From Alitta virens (Eukaryota; Annelida; Polychaeta; Phyllodocida; Nereididae), in the NCBI GenBank assembly GCA_932294295.1, contig OW028585.1:1272001-1336000 (forward strand): 64,000 bases of DNA, given 5' to 3'. This document shows, in pieces, positions 22,661 to 34,300 of this stretch. The notes under the pieces are model-generated. The model saw only the letters and a program-made list of their open reading frames with translations. It was not told where the DNA came from and did not search any database. The position numbers and the translations under genes were made by a program. Each line of letters starts with the position of its first letter. Positions within the stretch are counted from its first letter, which is position 1.

Positions 22661-23319
22661 AATACCCTGATTGTTTTTTTTTATGATGAAATTAAATATA
22701 TTGGTGTATATAACTATATTAGTGGTCTTATCCTCCCGCCAAGTGAGCATAAAAAGTATTCTCAATTTTTTTCTTGCCATTTATTTGTTCTGTTTTAAAG
22801 ATTTTATGCACAATAAGGAGTATTGAGTTCACTAGTATCAACACAATAGCATGTTCCCTCAACTAATTTTCAACTAAGATTATCATTTATATGTCCAAAA
22901 TAGTCATATATGGGTTATGGCAATGATCCTATTGAATATGTATATACAAAAAAATACAAAATCTTAAAGGTTTATTTTGTATGGAATGATACTCAACACA
23001 CCCATTTTGATGCCTTTATAAGTCAAAATGTTTTTTGCTTGCTGTTCAAATTTAGTTGGCAACTGAAGGAACTATATATTATCAATTGCCATATTCCCTT
23101 CAGTTACTGAATTGTTGGGTTGCTGATTTGCATTCAATCTATGGCATTTAAATTAGTATTTATAGCCTAACACTTTACAGGTGTATATGAATAAAACACT
23201 AATAAGTATTGGAGTCAAGTGAAAGTAATGTAGATCAACATACAACTAATTATTATAAAACTGCTAATTATAAACAAATCTATTGAATGGGTTGAGGATG
23301 GCAATACTATGATCAAATA
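22661..23319. other. Non-genic AT-rich stretch
   Basis: No exon or known repeat recognised. Short open frames only. Confidence 0.5.
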
Positions 23320-24215
23320 TTTAATAATTGCACATGAATTTTACAACATTTACGGCTGTCATTGCTAAGTACGGGATGCTAAGGAATATGAAGGAAGCAA
23401 CACAATTTTTTGCATTTTTTCCAGATTCCAATATTACATACAAAAAAAGAATGATGAAACAAATGTCAAAAAGAAGCTTAAAAGTGAAAGTACTATAATC
23501 TAGATATATCATTAAATGATATATCTAGATTATAGTACTTTCACTTTTTGCAAAATGTTATTGATGTAAGGATCATGGAGTCATTGATGTGAGGGTTTAA
23601 AAGAGTACCTGTCCAAATTTTCATATTTTCCTTTTTAATAAAATGATCTGCCATAAATGGTCATGAAACCCCAAAAAGGTATCTCTACACTATTTTAGAC
23701 ATAGTCTTACTAAGTTTTGTACGCATGTAGGTGCAGTAGTCATTATTGGAGAGTTATGCTCCGAAAACACAATTTAACACAATAATTAGCATTTTTTTAT
23801 GATTTTCCATTATTTTGTAATTAGCATGAAATGAATATCAAAATGAAGTTTGAAAAGTGAAAATACTATAATTTAGAAATGTTATTGATACAATTTCATT
23901 CATGTAAGGTACATAGTGTCTTTTATCTGGAGGTTTGGAAATGTAGGAATTTTCCCTATTTTACCCTAATTTTGAAAATTCTATGGTATTTACGGCCATC
24001 AGACCCCCAAAAGGCACCACTATTATGACAAAGTTTTAAGGATGTAGGTGCAGTAGTGTCAGAGTACTTCTCCGGAAACAAAAAACTTTGTATAACATTG
24101 CCAATGTGACTATTAAAAGGCACTTATATATATGTCTACTAGTCCATATGAAGTTTTACTGTACAGAATTTCGTAAGGGTAAGTGCATTAGGGTTAGAAT
24201 TCTGCTCCGAAAACG
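23320..24215. repeat. Diverged tandem units, ~300 bp
   Basis: Phrases recur in order: AAGTGAAARTACTATAAT, then ATGTTATTGAT, a GTAGGTGCAGTAGT block, and TGCTCCGAAAACA, at about 23480-23770, 23855-24075 and (partly) 24030-24215. The units look like old tandem duplicates of a non-coding sequence. Confidence 0.5.
23480..23548. repeat. Perfect palindrome, 34-bp arms, 1-nt spacer
   Basis: Every base from 23480 to 23513 pairs with 23515-23548 around A23514; pairing stops at 23479/23549. The arms include AGTACTATAATCTAGATATA. Confidence 0.95.
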
Positions 24216-25135
24216 AAAGTGTTACTCCTGCCCGCCCGAGCGTCTGCCCATCGACGGACATTGATGACAAAAACCCTTTTCAAACTTCATTTTGCTGAGG
24301 GTTAAAAATTGACAAGGACACCATGACCAGTTGGTGATGTTGCAAAATAACCATTGGCCAGTATGACATAATCCTCCATAACACCATACAAAAAGGTCAA
24401 TTAGTGATGTCACAAAACTTACAATGGACTAGTGCACTGAAAGTAAGGCCATACATGTGCAGATGACTATGGCATGAATAGAGTCAATATGGTACCGCAA
24501 TCAGGTGAACACCACTCACCTTCATCTTCAACAAGAAAGATGCCCATGGGCTGCAGTACTTTGACAGTGTTGGCAAGCCTGGCGTTTGCCTCATTATTGA
24601 TATATACCTGCTAGAGAGCTTCTTTTTTTTGCCTTATCAAAGAAAAAAATCTTTTGTGATAATAGCAAAACGTATAGTGTTCCTTGATTGGGTATTTTTG
24701 TACCCCACTGCTGCTGTACTATTGATCAATATGTCCCTCGTATGTCCAGTGTCTTACACTCCCAGTGAAGTGTATTGAAACAGGGTTTTACTATACTACC
24801 ATTAGGAGGATCTGTCAGTTACCATAGAAACCATTGTTTGAAGATACTGTATAATGCATACGAGATCATCACTAATAACAATGGGCTAATAGTAATTATC
24901 ATTTTAATGAGATATTGTAGCTCTCTTTTTTATCAGCTAACAGGTAACATAACCAGTAATTATCATTTTAATTAAACAATATATATTCTTTCCTGCACAT
25001 ATTATACTACAGGGTTTCTAATCACAAAATTGGCAGATTAATATATATGTACATTATGTTATAAATATACATATCTATTTATTTGTTTCGAATATATAAA
25101 ACATATATTAGCAAGTGAAAAACATATATTACAAG
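24216..25135. other. Non-genic stretch
   Basis: Nothing recognised beyond AT-rich sequence. The 60-66-codon frames lack features. Confidence 0.5.
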
Positions 25136-25139
25136 TGAA

Positions 25140-25275
25140 TAACTTATCATCCAGTCAAGGCACTCGGCCTCCTTTGCTTTACACCCAGAGGCCATCATGC
25201 AGTTGCCCATGGTGAGGCTTGAACCAGGTACGTCTGCATTGGGGTCTTTTGACCCCATGACTTTTGTCACAAGAC
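25140..25275 (-). mobile_element. SINE family 3-like fragment
   Basis: The minus strand contains ACCTGGTTCAAGCCTCACCA (B-box-like) and a body resembling the family 3 SINEs at 15155 and 21305. Confidence 0.45.
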
Positions 25276-25334
25276 TGACACTTTATATTACTTGGCCATT
25301 GTGTTGTTTTATTTTAGCTAGTCATTGTTGAATG

Positions 25335-25540
25335 TAGTGGTAGCTCACCAGGTAAGATGGTGGTTATACTTTGAAGGCCAAACATTCATATGTTCGATTC
25401 CAGAAAACACAACAACTTCATTTTGTTTTTGGAAATATTCAAACCGGAAGTGTGTGCTTTCATAATTAAGACTACCCCTTCCCTTTTCTGATACATTTGT
25501 ATGGATTGAGCCAGTATGGATAAACATAGGAGCATGTTTT
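25335..25540 (+). mobile_element. tRNA-like SINE head
   Basis: GTGGTAGCTCACCAGG (A-box-like) and ATATGTTCGATTCCAG (B-box-like) are spaced as in a tRNA. The body is unlike the other families here. It does not fold convincingly as a functional tRNA. Confidence 0.45.
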
Positions 25541-26370
25541 TGTCAGATTGTTATTTCTGTATGTGCATTGTTCACTATTGTTTTGTGAAACTGTCATTGT
25601 CGAGCGCAATTGTCATCTTATAATCAGAAAGTCATAATATTGAACAAAGTACCATACAGCGCACTGGTTGATAACTTGTATGGCATATTGCTGAGATCTA
25701 AATAGGGGAAAAAATGCCTTGACAGCAACCATCGTCAAGCTGCCTTCTTATTCAGTGATATTTCTTGGCTAAATGAAACATCTATTTATCAACAAGAATA
25801 TCATTCAAATGTGCAGAAGTCAAACAAATGGTCTTGAAATGGAAACTGCAGGGCATTTTCCAACATCATTTGTGGAACTTTAGTTGATCTGGCCAAGATA
25901 AATGCTCATCCTTTTTTTGTTTCAAAAATAATTACATATTATATGCAGTCTAAGGATTTGTGTTTCATATCTTTCAAAGAGATTCATCAATCTTTTTAAA
26001 TTTTCACCAAGCAAACTGTTATAACATATATATACGTTACAGATCCCTATCTGGTATCAGTCATTGACCTATTTTTGTCACAAAACTGAGAACCTGTCCA
26101 TTATATATCTTGCATTGTTAAAGTCCATATCATTCATAGTTATATTGTGTGCTAGACACTAGCTATGAAAATTAGAGAATTAAAGTGTATATGTAAAATT
26201 TATAACTTTATTGTATTGTTATCCCTTGCCAACTATCTGTTGTTATGACAACCACCAGCCCACCTGTCGGACAGACATCATTGATCACAATAACCTCTTC
26301 CAACATTCACTTACTGAGGGTGAAAAACACATAGTGTGGTATTTGACAATTATATTCTTTCATTATGTTA
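25541..26370. other. Non-genic stretch
   Basis: No exon or repeat family recognised. Confidence 0.5.
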
Positions 26371-26373
26371 AAT

Positions 26374-26392
26374 GTGTGTGTGTGTGTGTGTG
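26374..26392. repeat. (TG)n microsatellite at SINE tail
   Basis: TG dinucleotide run. On the minus strand it is the CA-rich tail of the adjacent SINE. Confidence 0.85.
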
Positions 26393-26558
26393 ATTAGGGC
26401 TTTACGTCCTGTATTTCTGCACCGGTTGGGCTAATTAGGACAGGCAGAGACGAAGGAAGAAACAGCCATCTAACTTAGGCTTGACCGGGAATCGAACCCG
26501 GGACCCAGCGGTTCGAAGCCCAGAGCGCTGCCTCTGAGCTAGGCCCCCCCATCCCTCA
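26393..26558 (-). mobile_element. tRNA-derived SINE, family 1 (best copy)
   Basis: The minus strand reads GCCTAGCTCAGAGGCAGCGC (A box region) and CCCGGGTTCGATTCCCGG (B box), then a ~90-bp body ending AGGACGTAAAGCCCTAATCA and a CA tail. Other copies: 3533-3716, 40925-41075, and partial 27805-27870 and 31612-31672. Confidence 0.85.
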
Positions 26559-26559
26559 T

Positions 26560-27525
26560 TATGTTATAATATCTCTACCAAATTTCAAATCACGCAAAAA
26601 GAATTTATATAATTTTTTAAAGCTAATCATAGGGTGTTTTAAGGCAAGCCTTAAATTGTAGAGTTGTCTGGTTCTTACACAGTGAACTTCTGAGGTGGAT
26701 GACTATGTTGTTCTTAACAACCATAACATAAATTTAGATTAATCATCAGAGTGCTTTATGTATGTACTCGAAAGTGTTTATAATCCAAAGTGGGATATAA
26801 CCAAAGAAAGTGTTAGTTAACTCCCTAGTGAGTGAAATGGTACAAGTTAGTTATATCCCTCATAGTTAAGTGGTGACATTTTGTTGGTTAAATCCCAACA
26901 AATGTGAGTTAATTACCTACTCGGGATATCACTATCGTTATATTCACCACGTGAGGTTTACTATTGTTCTCAGGAGGGATATAACCAGCGAAAATGTAAG
27001 TTAACTCCCTCCTGAGTGCAAACTATACCTTAATGGCTTAATGACATCAGTTAAACAAATCAAACAAACAAATTTGCAAATATTTCTAGTGTAGTGTAGT
27101 GTTACTTATACCCCTCGTAGTCTGGATAAAACTATTACTTATGTGATAATATTACAAAGCTATCATCCACTGAAGAAATCAAATGTTTTCCTATACACCC
27201 TAACATCACCATGTAGTACTATCGTGGCTCATGTTACGTTCCCATAACTTTCTTTTAATTATACCTTGTTTTATGGGACTCCCAAGTCTAGAGATAATGT
27301 GCAGTTTCACTGGGCAAAGCTGTAATTAAAATATTACTAAAAGTCTGAGCATCAAAGCACAATAATTATTGTCTCCTGGGGCCAAAAAAACAGCATGTTG
27401 GTCCCCTCATCATCCAACAATTTTAAACCTCAGAAGAAATTTGATAAGTAATACTCTACATGTCACATCAACATATCTCAGCTATGTTTTACAAAATTTG
27501 AAAAATTATTATGTTGGTTTTGGAT
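26560..27525. other. Non-genic stretch with a short direct repeat
   Basis: GGGATATAACCAAAGAAAG…TTAGTTAACTCCCT (near 26792) recurs as GGGATATAACCAGCGAAAA…TAAGTTAACTCCCT (near 26974). GTTAACTCCC and its complements cluster here. No gene. Confidence 0.45.
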
Positions 27526-27529
27526 GGAC

Positions 27530-27660
27530 AATGAGTAATTTTAATGATGTCTGTGTGCTATGTGGGATTCATGGAGGGTTTTGCTGCAGCACATCCTATG
27601 TACAATGTTTTATATCCTTCACTGATCCATACTTTATATTTGTATTGATTGGTTGCAGCA
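27530..27660 (+). repeat. Dispersed repeat shared with 61610-61690 and 21620-21670
   Basis: AATTTTAATGATGTCTGTGT followed by GCTATGTGGGATTC matches the reverse complement of both duplication flanks. The local open frame (27369-27692, 107 codons) gains its length from this repeat and is not a gene. Confidence 0.5.
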
Positions 27661-27804
27661 AAAAAAAAATACAAGATAAAAATTTCATTTGAAGTTGGTG
27701 GTGATAGAAATGAATACAACACAAGCTATAAAGCTTTTTGCCAACACCAATATACAGTTAGTTTCATAAAATATGGTTGACTCAAGACAGCTGCAGATAA
27801 CTAT

Positions 27805-27870
27805 TCCTGGTCTGTCCTAATTAGCCCAACTGGTGCAGAAATACAGGACATAAAGCCCTAATCATACACA
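27805..27870 (+). mobile_element. SINE family 1, 3' fragment
   Basis: GTCTGTCCTAATTAGCCCAA to GGACATAAAGCCCTAATCA plus a CA-rich tail; the head is missing. Confidence 0.7.
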
Positions 27871-28877
27871 CACATACCTATTCCTGGCTGTAGCTATAAC
27901 TGGCTAAAACCAGCTGCTTCTGTCTACTTCTAGCTAATAGTCAGCTAATCACCACTGAAAAATATAAGTCTTGCTAAATGTAGGAAATTTATCTAAGATA
28001 TCATGAATATGTATGTGCAGTCGAATGCATCTTTTCAATAACAAAAAATGACAACTATGCGTAACTCTCAACCAATGCACCAAATGGTGCTGTATGCACT
28101 GTCTGATCTGGCTTTGAGTGGCCAGCTATAGCCAGACAGTTCCATAAAGTTGCAGATAGCATCGTATAGCACAAGTTGTCTAGTTTGTACATGTATAACT
28201 TGACAGACCGTTTTTAATGAAACTAACTGTAACCTACAAATATCAGTATTGTCCTGTCATATGGTGCTTATTCGTATGAGAAAATCAGTCAAAATTAATT
28301 CACTGTATTGTCCATATGCAGTCTCAGTGGAGTCAGTTGACTAGATGTTAGAATCTTGTAAATACAGTCAAGCCTTATTATATGTAATTTTATGTAGCCT
28401 GCTGAACAACGGTTTAAAACCTCTTAGTTCAGATCGTTGTAGATAGGTTGTATATGTACATGCGTGGAGTATCAGTTAAAAATCCAAAAAGAAGAGGGGT
28501 ACCGGAGACAGCCTTATTATTACAAACACCTGGATTCTCAGCTGTTCCCAAGGCTTTTGTTTGGTATAATGAATTGTTAAGAAAACTAAAGCAGTTCAAC
28601 ATATGTTAAACCACTTTGATATGTAGCAAAATAGTGTTCGGAAGGTAGAGCATTCAGATAACTGAAGTCTGTTATTGCGAGACATGACTGTATATATATG
28701 CAGGAACCAATCCAAGAGAGCATGACAGATCAGCAATACATCATTCCAGTGTTGGTGTACATCATCCGTCATGGGCCGATATAGATTTGATGAAGCTTGT
28801 GGTCTTGTAACAATTTTTTTTAGTGTTTCCAATAAAATTTTGCAAGTTCTGATTCTGCAAATTTAAACAGATTTCAA
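27871..28877. other. Non-genic stretch and 3' flank of the PAN gene
   Basis: No exon found. No convincing AATAAA was identified on the minus strand close to the PAN stop codon. Confidence 0.4.
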
Positions 28878-29159
28878 TCACCAGCTGATACAAGAAGCAT
28901 ACGTCGACTCTGGCCACACTCCCATGACATCTTTACGGATCTCACACCAATGGAAATACCCCAAATTACACTGCGTAATCGCTGGAGGTGTACCGGAACA
29001 TGTCCAGTAGTCATCGTAATCACTAACAAGAATCCGCGGAAAATCCATTTGGACATACACTGGATCACCGCCGCACATCTGATTCTGAAATTCATACGTC
29101 CCGCTGCATGAACCATACAGTGAACCGTTCAGGTGGACTCGTTTGCAGAACTTGTGGTT
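28878..29159 (-). CDS. PAN gene exon 3 (C-terminal Cys-rich domain)
   Basis: The acceptor ATATCTTTCAG precedes AACCACAAG at 29159; frame open to TGA at 28878-28880. Confidence 0.7.
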   Translation of the reverse strand, partial: NHKFCKRVHLNGSLYGSCSGTYEFQNQMCGGDPVYVQMDFPRILVSDYDDYWTCSGTPPAITQCNLGYFHWCEIRKDVMGVWPESTYASCISW

Positions 29160-30399
29160 CTGAAAGATATGGTTGATCAAAGCATTTATCGGTCATTATA
29201 GTAATTCGGGGTCAGCGAAATTCTCCTGGTCATCAAAATTCGCCATTCTGGACAAGCACAATTACACACCTTGAAACTTCATCAATCCATCAATCAAAAC
29301 TAAAACCTCTCATCATTTACGATGTTATAATACACTGTACTTGGACAGGTTTCTCAGAAGTTTTGGTGATAGATTATTCAGACTGGCGAATTTCAATGAC
29401 CTGGCAAGTTTTGATGACCTCGAATGAAAATTTAGTTTGTCACATACTATAGTATGTCTCATGAAAAAAGTGCATTTATCGTCATTACTGAAAGTGAATA
29501 TGTTTTTCATTTCATTAGTATAATGTAGATCTTATCACAAAACACATCTATTATCAGTTAATATCTTCTGTAAACTTTCATAGAGCATCAGCCCAACAAC
29601 AGCGACAATGGCCGCCAATCTGGAAATCTCACAGGAAAAGCAAAATATGTACGCTTACTCACCACGTGATAGTGTTTAACTTTTGAAGATATGTAACAGT
29701 TGCTGTACGATTGATGATTTATAAGTTGACATAATTTTTCTTCGATGGAGTAGTCGCATGATTTGCATACTGGGTCACTTATGCACGAGTATACACATTC
29801 CGTTAAGCTGCTAGCCTCAAATGTTGATATCATTTCATTGCTCGTCAAATTCCTCATCCCAGAATCGCAAGATTCGAAAAATAGGGTACTCGTAAAAGTA
29901 CACCGGCACCAAACGAAGATGGTGCAGATGATGAACAGTTGTAGGAGTTTCTTTTGTCTGCTGGATTTATCTTTAATTAAATGATAAGATATCTGTTAAT
30001 TAAAAACTGCTTAAAATAAACCATTAAAGTAAGGTATACAAAGATAGTTAATTAAGATAGAGTGCTATTTGTAAAGAACATTTCACTTCAACTACCCAGA
30101 GCAGAGCTTAACTGAAACCCACATTGTAAGAAACACATTGTCAATTGATGTTTAAACAGCTACTTATTGCTTGCAATTTAATTAATATTCAATAAGGAAG
30201 ATGGCCTTTACATAACATTTTGATAATTTTATAATAGGCATGATGGAATACTTTTGTTATAACCAGTATCGTGACAGTAAAGACTTTAATTCAAGTTGGA
30301 GGTGGACAAGAAGATGACATATACCAGCTGAACATGGAGGTGAATCCTTCTAGATAAAATGCTACAAAAATGTTTTTCTGGCTTACCTTCGACCGACAT
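28878..30399 (-). CDS. Secreted or membrane-anchored PAN/apple-domain protein (three exons, ~200 aa)
   Basis: Coding exons 30399-30387, 29970-29663 and 29159-28878 join in frame (phases 1 and 0). Residues 1-12 are polar and basic, and 13-25 (LLQLFIICTIFVW) form a signal peptide or signal anchor. Residues ~38-105 resemble a PAN/apple domain: SSLTECVYSCISDPVCKSCD followed by a Cys-containing strand, the usual EC…C…DP.CKS pattern of PAN_1. The C-terminal ~93 residues carry eight or more Cys (CKRVH, GSCSG, MCGGD, WTCSGT, TQCNLG, HWCEIR, YASCISW) in a domain I do not recognise. PAN modules bind proteins or carbohydrates outside the cell; the ligand is not inferable. Exon 1 is only 13 nt and its acceptor partner has a weak pyrimidine tract, so the start is the least certain part. 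Between the duplication copies; not duplicated. Confidence 0.65.
29663..29970 (-). CDS. PAN gene exon 2 (signal segment and PAN domain)
   Basis: Ends at a consensus donor GTG/GTGAGT (exon end 29663). The upstream boundary TTAATTAAAG/ATAAATCC gives phase 1, matching exon 1. Confidence 0.65.
30387..30399 (-). CDS. PAN gene exon 1 (ATG, 13 nt)
   Basis: ATGTCGGTCGAAG followed by the donor GTAAGC encodes MSVE plus one base. Chosen because the phase fits exon 2 and no other in-frame ATG precedes the hydrophobic segment. Confidence 0.5.
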
Positions 30400-31610
30400 C
30401 TTCTTCTTCAGAAAACCAGGACAAGAATTATCATACCAAATGATCGAAACTGTTTTCTAAGCTTTACAAATTTTATTGATTTGTAAATTACTGTGATCAG
30501 GTCTGTGTGCATCTTGATCAAGGGTACTTACACCCTAACAGGATATTTGCATTAATAATTCACTGCGGTATGATTGCGCTTTGTTTGTGGTTGTAAATGC
30601 ATCACACAGAATGAAGGTTATAATAGTGAAAAAGGTTATGAAACAATCCAGTGTATTTTTGTGTCGAACTTTCCTATTTGAGAAACATATTTCAACATTT
30701 ATTTATTGAATTTCAGTAAAGGGTCTACTGTTCACAGAATTGACAAATTGAGTGCAAAATATTGCTATGACAAAAGTCCTAATGTCCTTTTGGGTTCATT
30801 GCCATGCTTTGGAGAACTTACAGCCAAAAACATATCAATAATTAGCCCACTGTAATACACAACTGATTGTGTATTGCAGTGTATGTACAATTGTTTATTT
30901 GTCAGTTTGGGTGTGAGAGTCTTTTGTTCAAGCTCTGCAGCTTTCACACTTTATGGCAAGCTTCCTCTAAAAACCCAGTCTAAAATTCACTTCACTACAA
31001 AGCTTCAGACAGTTAACGTGTCTACATTTTTACAAAGATTACAAATTTGAGGTGAGTTTCTTGTACTTATTGTATTTTATTCAAATGAGTAACTTCCATG
31101 TTAGATTTAGTGCATTTGACGCATTTAAGTGACATTATTGAAACATATTTCTAAAGCTTGATTTTGTCATGTCACAGGTCAAAGGTCACTCAGATGTACT
31201 AAGACAAGTTTCACCTAGGAGGTTGTGGTTATTCACAGGGTTGCATATGTTCTTGTAAGTTATTTATGTCAATTTATCATAAACGTTTGAAATAGATTTA
31301 TGCATATATGGCTTACAGCAATGAGTAATGTTTAGTCATGTGATATGCTTACTATGCGGTAATATGCTGAGTTCAGATTGTAGTTCTAGAAGTTATGTTT
31401 GATTAATCATTTGTGCTTGTGGCAATGTATACTTTGACTGCCTTAAGATATAATAATAATGACATGATGATGATATGCTGATTATATAATTACCATATTT
31501 TGAGGTATTTAATGAATTTATGTTTTATTGTAGATTCACCTGTTGTTCTACGATTGAGTGAAATAAACTTATGAAACTCAAGTGTCGACTCCTTATACTT
31601 CAACCATACA
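30400..31610. other. Non-genic stretch, upstream of the PAN gene
   Basis: Presumably includes its promoter; no motif I can defend. No repeat family recognised. Confidence 0.4.
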
Positions 31611-31611
31611 T

Positions 31612-31672
31612 CTCCTACACCCACTAGGAGCAGAAACACAGGACGTAAAAGCCTAATCCACCCACCACTTAG
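31612..31672 (+). mobile_element. SINE family 1, 3' fragment
   Basis: AGGAGCAGAAACACAGGACG…TAAAAGCCTAATCCACCCACC matches the 3' end of the 26393-26558 SINE. Confidence 0.55.
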
Positions 31673-31864
31673 CTTTCATTACTACACGACTATCAAGGAT
31701 TAAAAACATCATAGCCAATTAAGGCAAGTTTCACATGTGGGTCGATTAGTCAAATAAGAGTGAGGTGAGGAGTCCATCGGTATAGTTAGTCAATGTCGGC
31801 CAGAATGGGTTGATTATGACATATATAAAATATAATACTGATGTTCACTTGACCTACATGTAAA

Positions 31865-32065
31865 CTGGATCACATTTGCTTGAGATGTAAAGTTGTTGGT
31901 GCTCTATACTCTGCAAGAAAATACCTCACCTATGAGGTAAACATGTGATATGATACATGTGGACTCCGAGCCTTATCATCTCATCATTACATCTGTTTCT
32001 GGCAGCTGGTCATATAAAGTGACCTAGCTTCAGACAAGTAACACTAATATATTAAAGACTAAGAA
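31865..32065 (+). mobile_element. SINE family 2, 5'-truncated copy
   Basis: TACCTCACCTATGAGGTAAA, then GTGGACTCCGAGCCTTATCA and TCATATAAAGTGACCTAGCT correspond in order to the family 2 central and 3' regions. Confidence 0.6.
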
Positions 32066-32689
32066 AGGTCTGATGAAGGACTGATCACTTTCAGCCTCCC
32101 ATAAATTATCCATCATAACAAAAGTAGATGAAAGAGTATCCAAGGACAACCCAAGTAAATATTGTGTGTGCATAATACAAACAATAATCTGGCCATTTTC
32201 CTTTAGAAATATGACAATTCTAATTATAGCTGTCAGTGCAATGGCCGAGCTAATGACACAGAATGAATGACTGCCTTTGTCAGGGTTTGTGTGTATGATT
32301 CTGTGTAATTTGGTTAAAGATCAAAAGTCCTGAAATATGAATGGCCATAGAGCCATTATATGGTCATGTGTCACAGGTCATGAGATTCTGAACACTTGAA
32401 AATGTATTTCTTCTGTCTTAATTCAAGTATTGGCATTATTTGATGACTTGCATGTACGATACACATTTAAATGACTAAATTTAAGTAATAAGATTATTGA
32501 TATGTTTCTTTGTATTTCTTCCCTTTTATAAATGTATATATTAATTATTTTATTTTATTTTCTGCTGTAAAAATTTAAATAATTCTGAGTTCTCAGTTGA
32601 TAAATTCATTAAGCTAGTCACATTTTCCATAGGCCTTATACCATTTCAACCCATTCAGATTTACAACCTCTTCACAATTTTTATCTTGT

Positions 32690-32920
32690 ACAAGATGAAG
32701 AGGCTTAATTAATGATAATTGGTGATACCTTGTCCTCAGTGTCTATGCTGATTCACTGATGCAAGTAAACAACACCACCCATTAGGTAAATGTGTAAAAT
32801 TGTGTTGACTTCATGACTTATCATCTCATCATTACCTGTGCCTCTGACAGCAGGTAATATAAGCTGACTTAGCTTCAGACCCAGTAGCACTGAGACAATG
32901 ATAATACTATCCATGTACAT
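32690..32920 (+). mobile_element. SINE family 2, 5'-truncated copy
   Basis: TCCTCAGTGTCTATGCTGAT, TAGGTAAATGTGTAAAATTG, CTTATCATCTCATCATTACC and GTAATATAAGCTGACTTAGC in order. Confidence 0.7.
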
Positions 32921-34060
32921 CTCTGCGGTGCCTCATAAACAGTGCAGGGGGTAGGCTTTGAACTCATGCACCCTCAGTAGCAGGAAAACCTGGACTTAAT
33001 ACATTGTCAGAAGTGCGAATTAACAAATTCTGATTCTGATTCTGATTCTACAGCACCTGATACAAAACAATAAAGGCAGTAATACTGAAAACAAAGTACC
33101 AATACTTAATTTAAGAAGGACCAATCAGATATAAACAACAAAAAAACAAATCATCAGATAAATATCATTTTACTATGACTATAAATTAACATGTTAAACA
33201 ATATAAAATGATAAGTAATATATGAAATGGAGCTATACTATAAAATGGCATACAACACAAATGAATAAAATATTAATAAAACAAATGCGGTGTAGAATTG
33301 TTTAGATCTTCACAAATCGATTCATTGTGGGCAAACAAGGGCAACAAGCAATAGAAGAAAAAGCACCAGGTGCACACAAATTATGAGCCCTATATTTAAT
33401 TTCTGAACTGGCAAAAATTAGAGTTTCCACCATCTGTGGCACCAATTCTCAAAGGGCGTGGTCACTACAGGAGGAATATTTATTTTTTTCAAACACACAA
33501 TGTCATCTTTTGTAGTTAGACTGACTAGTTCCATTGAAAACCTAGTCCACCTGTTAAATGTAAGTCTTGTAATTTATTGTAAATGTATTATTATTAACTT
33601 TATTTCAAATTCTTAAAAAGAGTCCATACAAATAATTACATAAATATAAATGAGGCATTAATAATAAATTAATGAACTTATACTTGACTAACCAAAAATA
33701 CTGGTTTGATTTAAATATGTAGTTTCATAAGATTTGCTTATTATAGCACTCATATTTTTGTTTTGGTACACAGGTTATTGGAAATGAAATATTTGCAGAG
33801 TGCTTCATCAACGTTTGCATGGGGCAGCAAAGGATTGCGGGATTGCTGAAATGTGCTTGGGTTAGAGCAGTCATCACATAATTCCATGTACCTTACAATT
33901 TCATAGCCTTTCCAATACGATTTTAATATTAAAGAATAAAAGCCAGTCGTTTGTGTTTTAGTCAAGGAACTATGTCACTCTGTGAGCTTGACATATAGTG
34001 CAAACAAAGCCTCAGCAGAAGCAGTGGCTTTTTTTATTTAATCTTTATATCCAAGGTATG
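32921..34060. other. Non-genic stretch
   Basis: Contains a short (TTCTGA)n run near 33029-33046 and AT-rich DNA. No exon recognised. Confidence 0.5.
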
Positions 34061-34063
34061 CAG

Positions 34064-34300
34064 CAGGGTGGTCTAGTGGTAAGACGTTCGCCTGCTACTC
34101 TGAAGGACCCGGGTTGAATCCCGGGCTCGGGCACCTTTCTTGAGCAACATCTCAACTGGACGTCCTTCAGATGAGAGGTTAAATTGGCGGTCCCTTGTAC
34201 TCAGTGTCTATGCTGATGCAGGTGAAATATCTCAACCATGGGGTAAATGTGTAACAAGGGTGGACTCCTCCTCTTGCTCACCTCATCAATCAACCCTCGA
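34064..34300 (+). mobile_element. tRNA-derived SINE, family 2 (best full copy)
   Basis: The A-box region GGTGGTCTAGTGGTAAGACG and the B box CCCGGGTTGAATCCCGGG are tRNA-like in order and spacing. The conserved centre follows (GTGTCTATGCTGATGCAGGT, CTCAACCATGGGGTAAATGT). The tail is near a (CTAT)n run at about 34338-34358. It is the reference for the fragments listed elsewhere. Confidence 0.85.

Noticed and set aside
27369..27692. 107-codon plus frame with Cys-rich CVLCGIHGGFCCS segment
   Set aside because: The Cys-rich part is a dispersed repeat also found in the duplication flanks (61610-61690, 21620-21670).
34064..34135. Functional tRNA gene
   Set aside because: A- and B-box-like motifs are present, but the sequence continues directly into the SINE body and recurs elsewhere; not a free tRNA.
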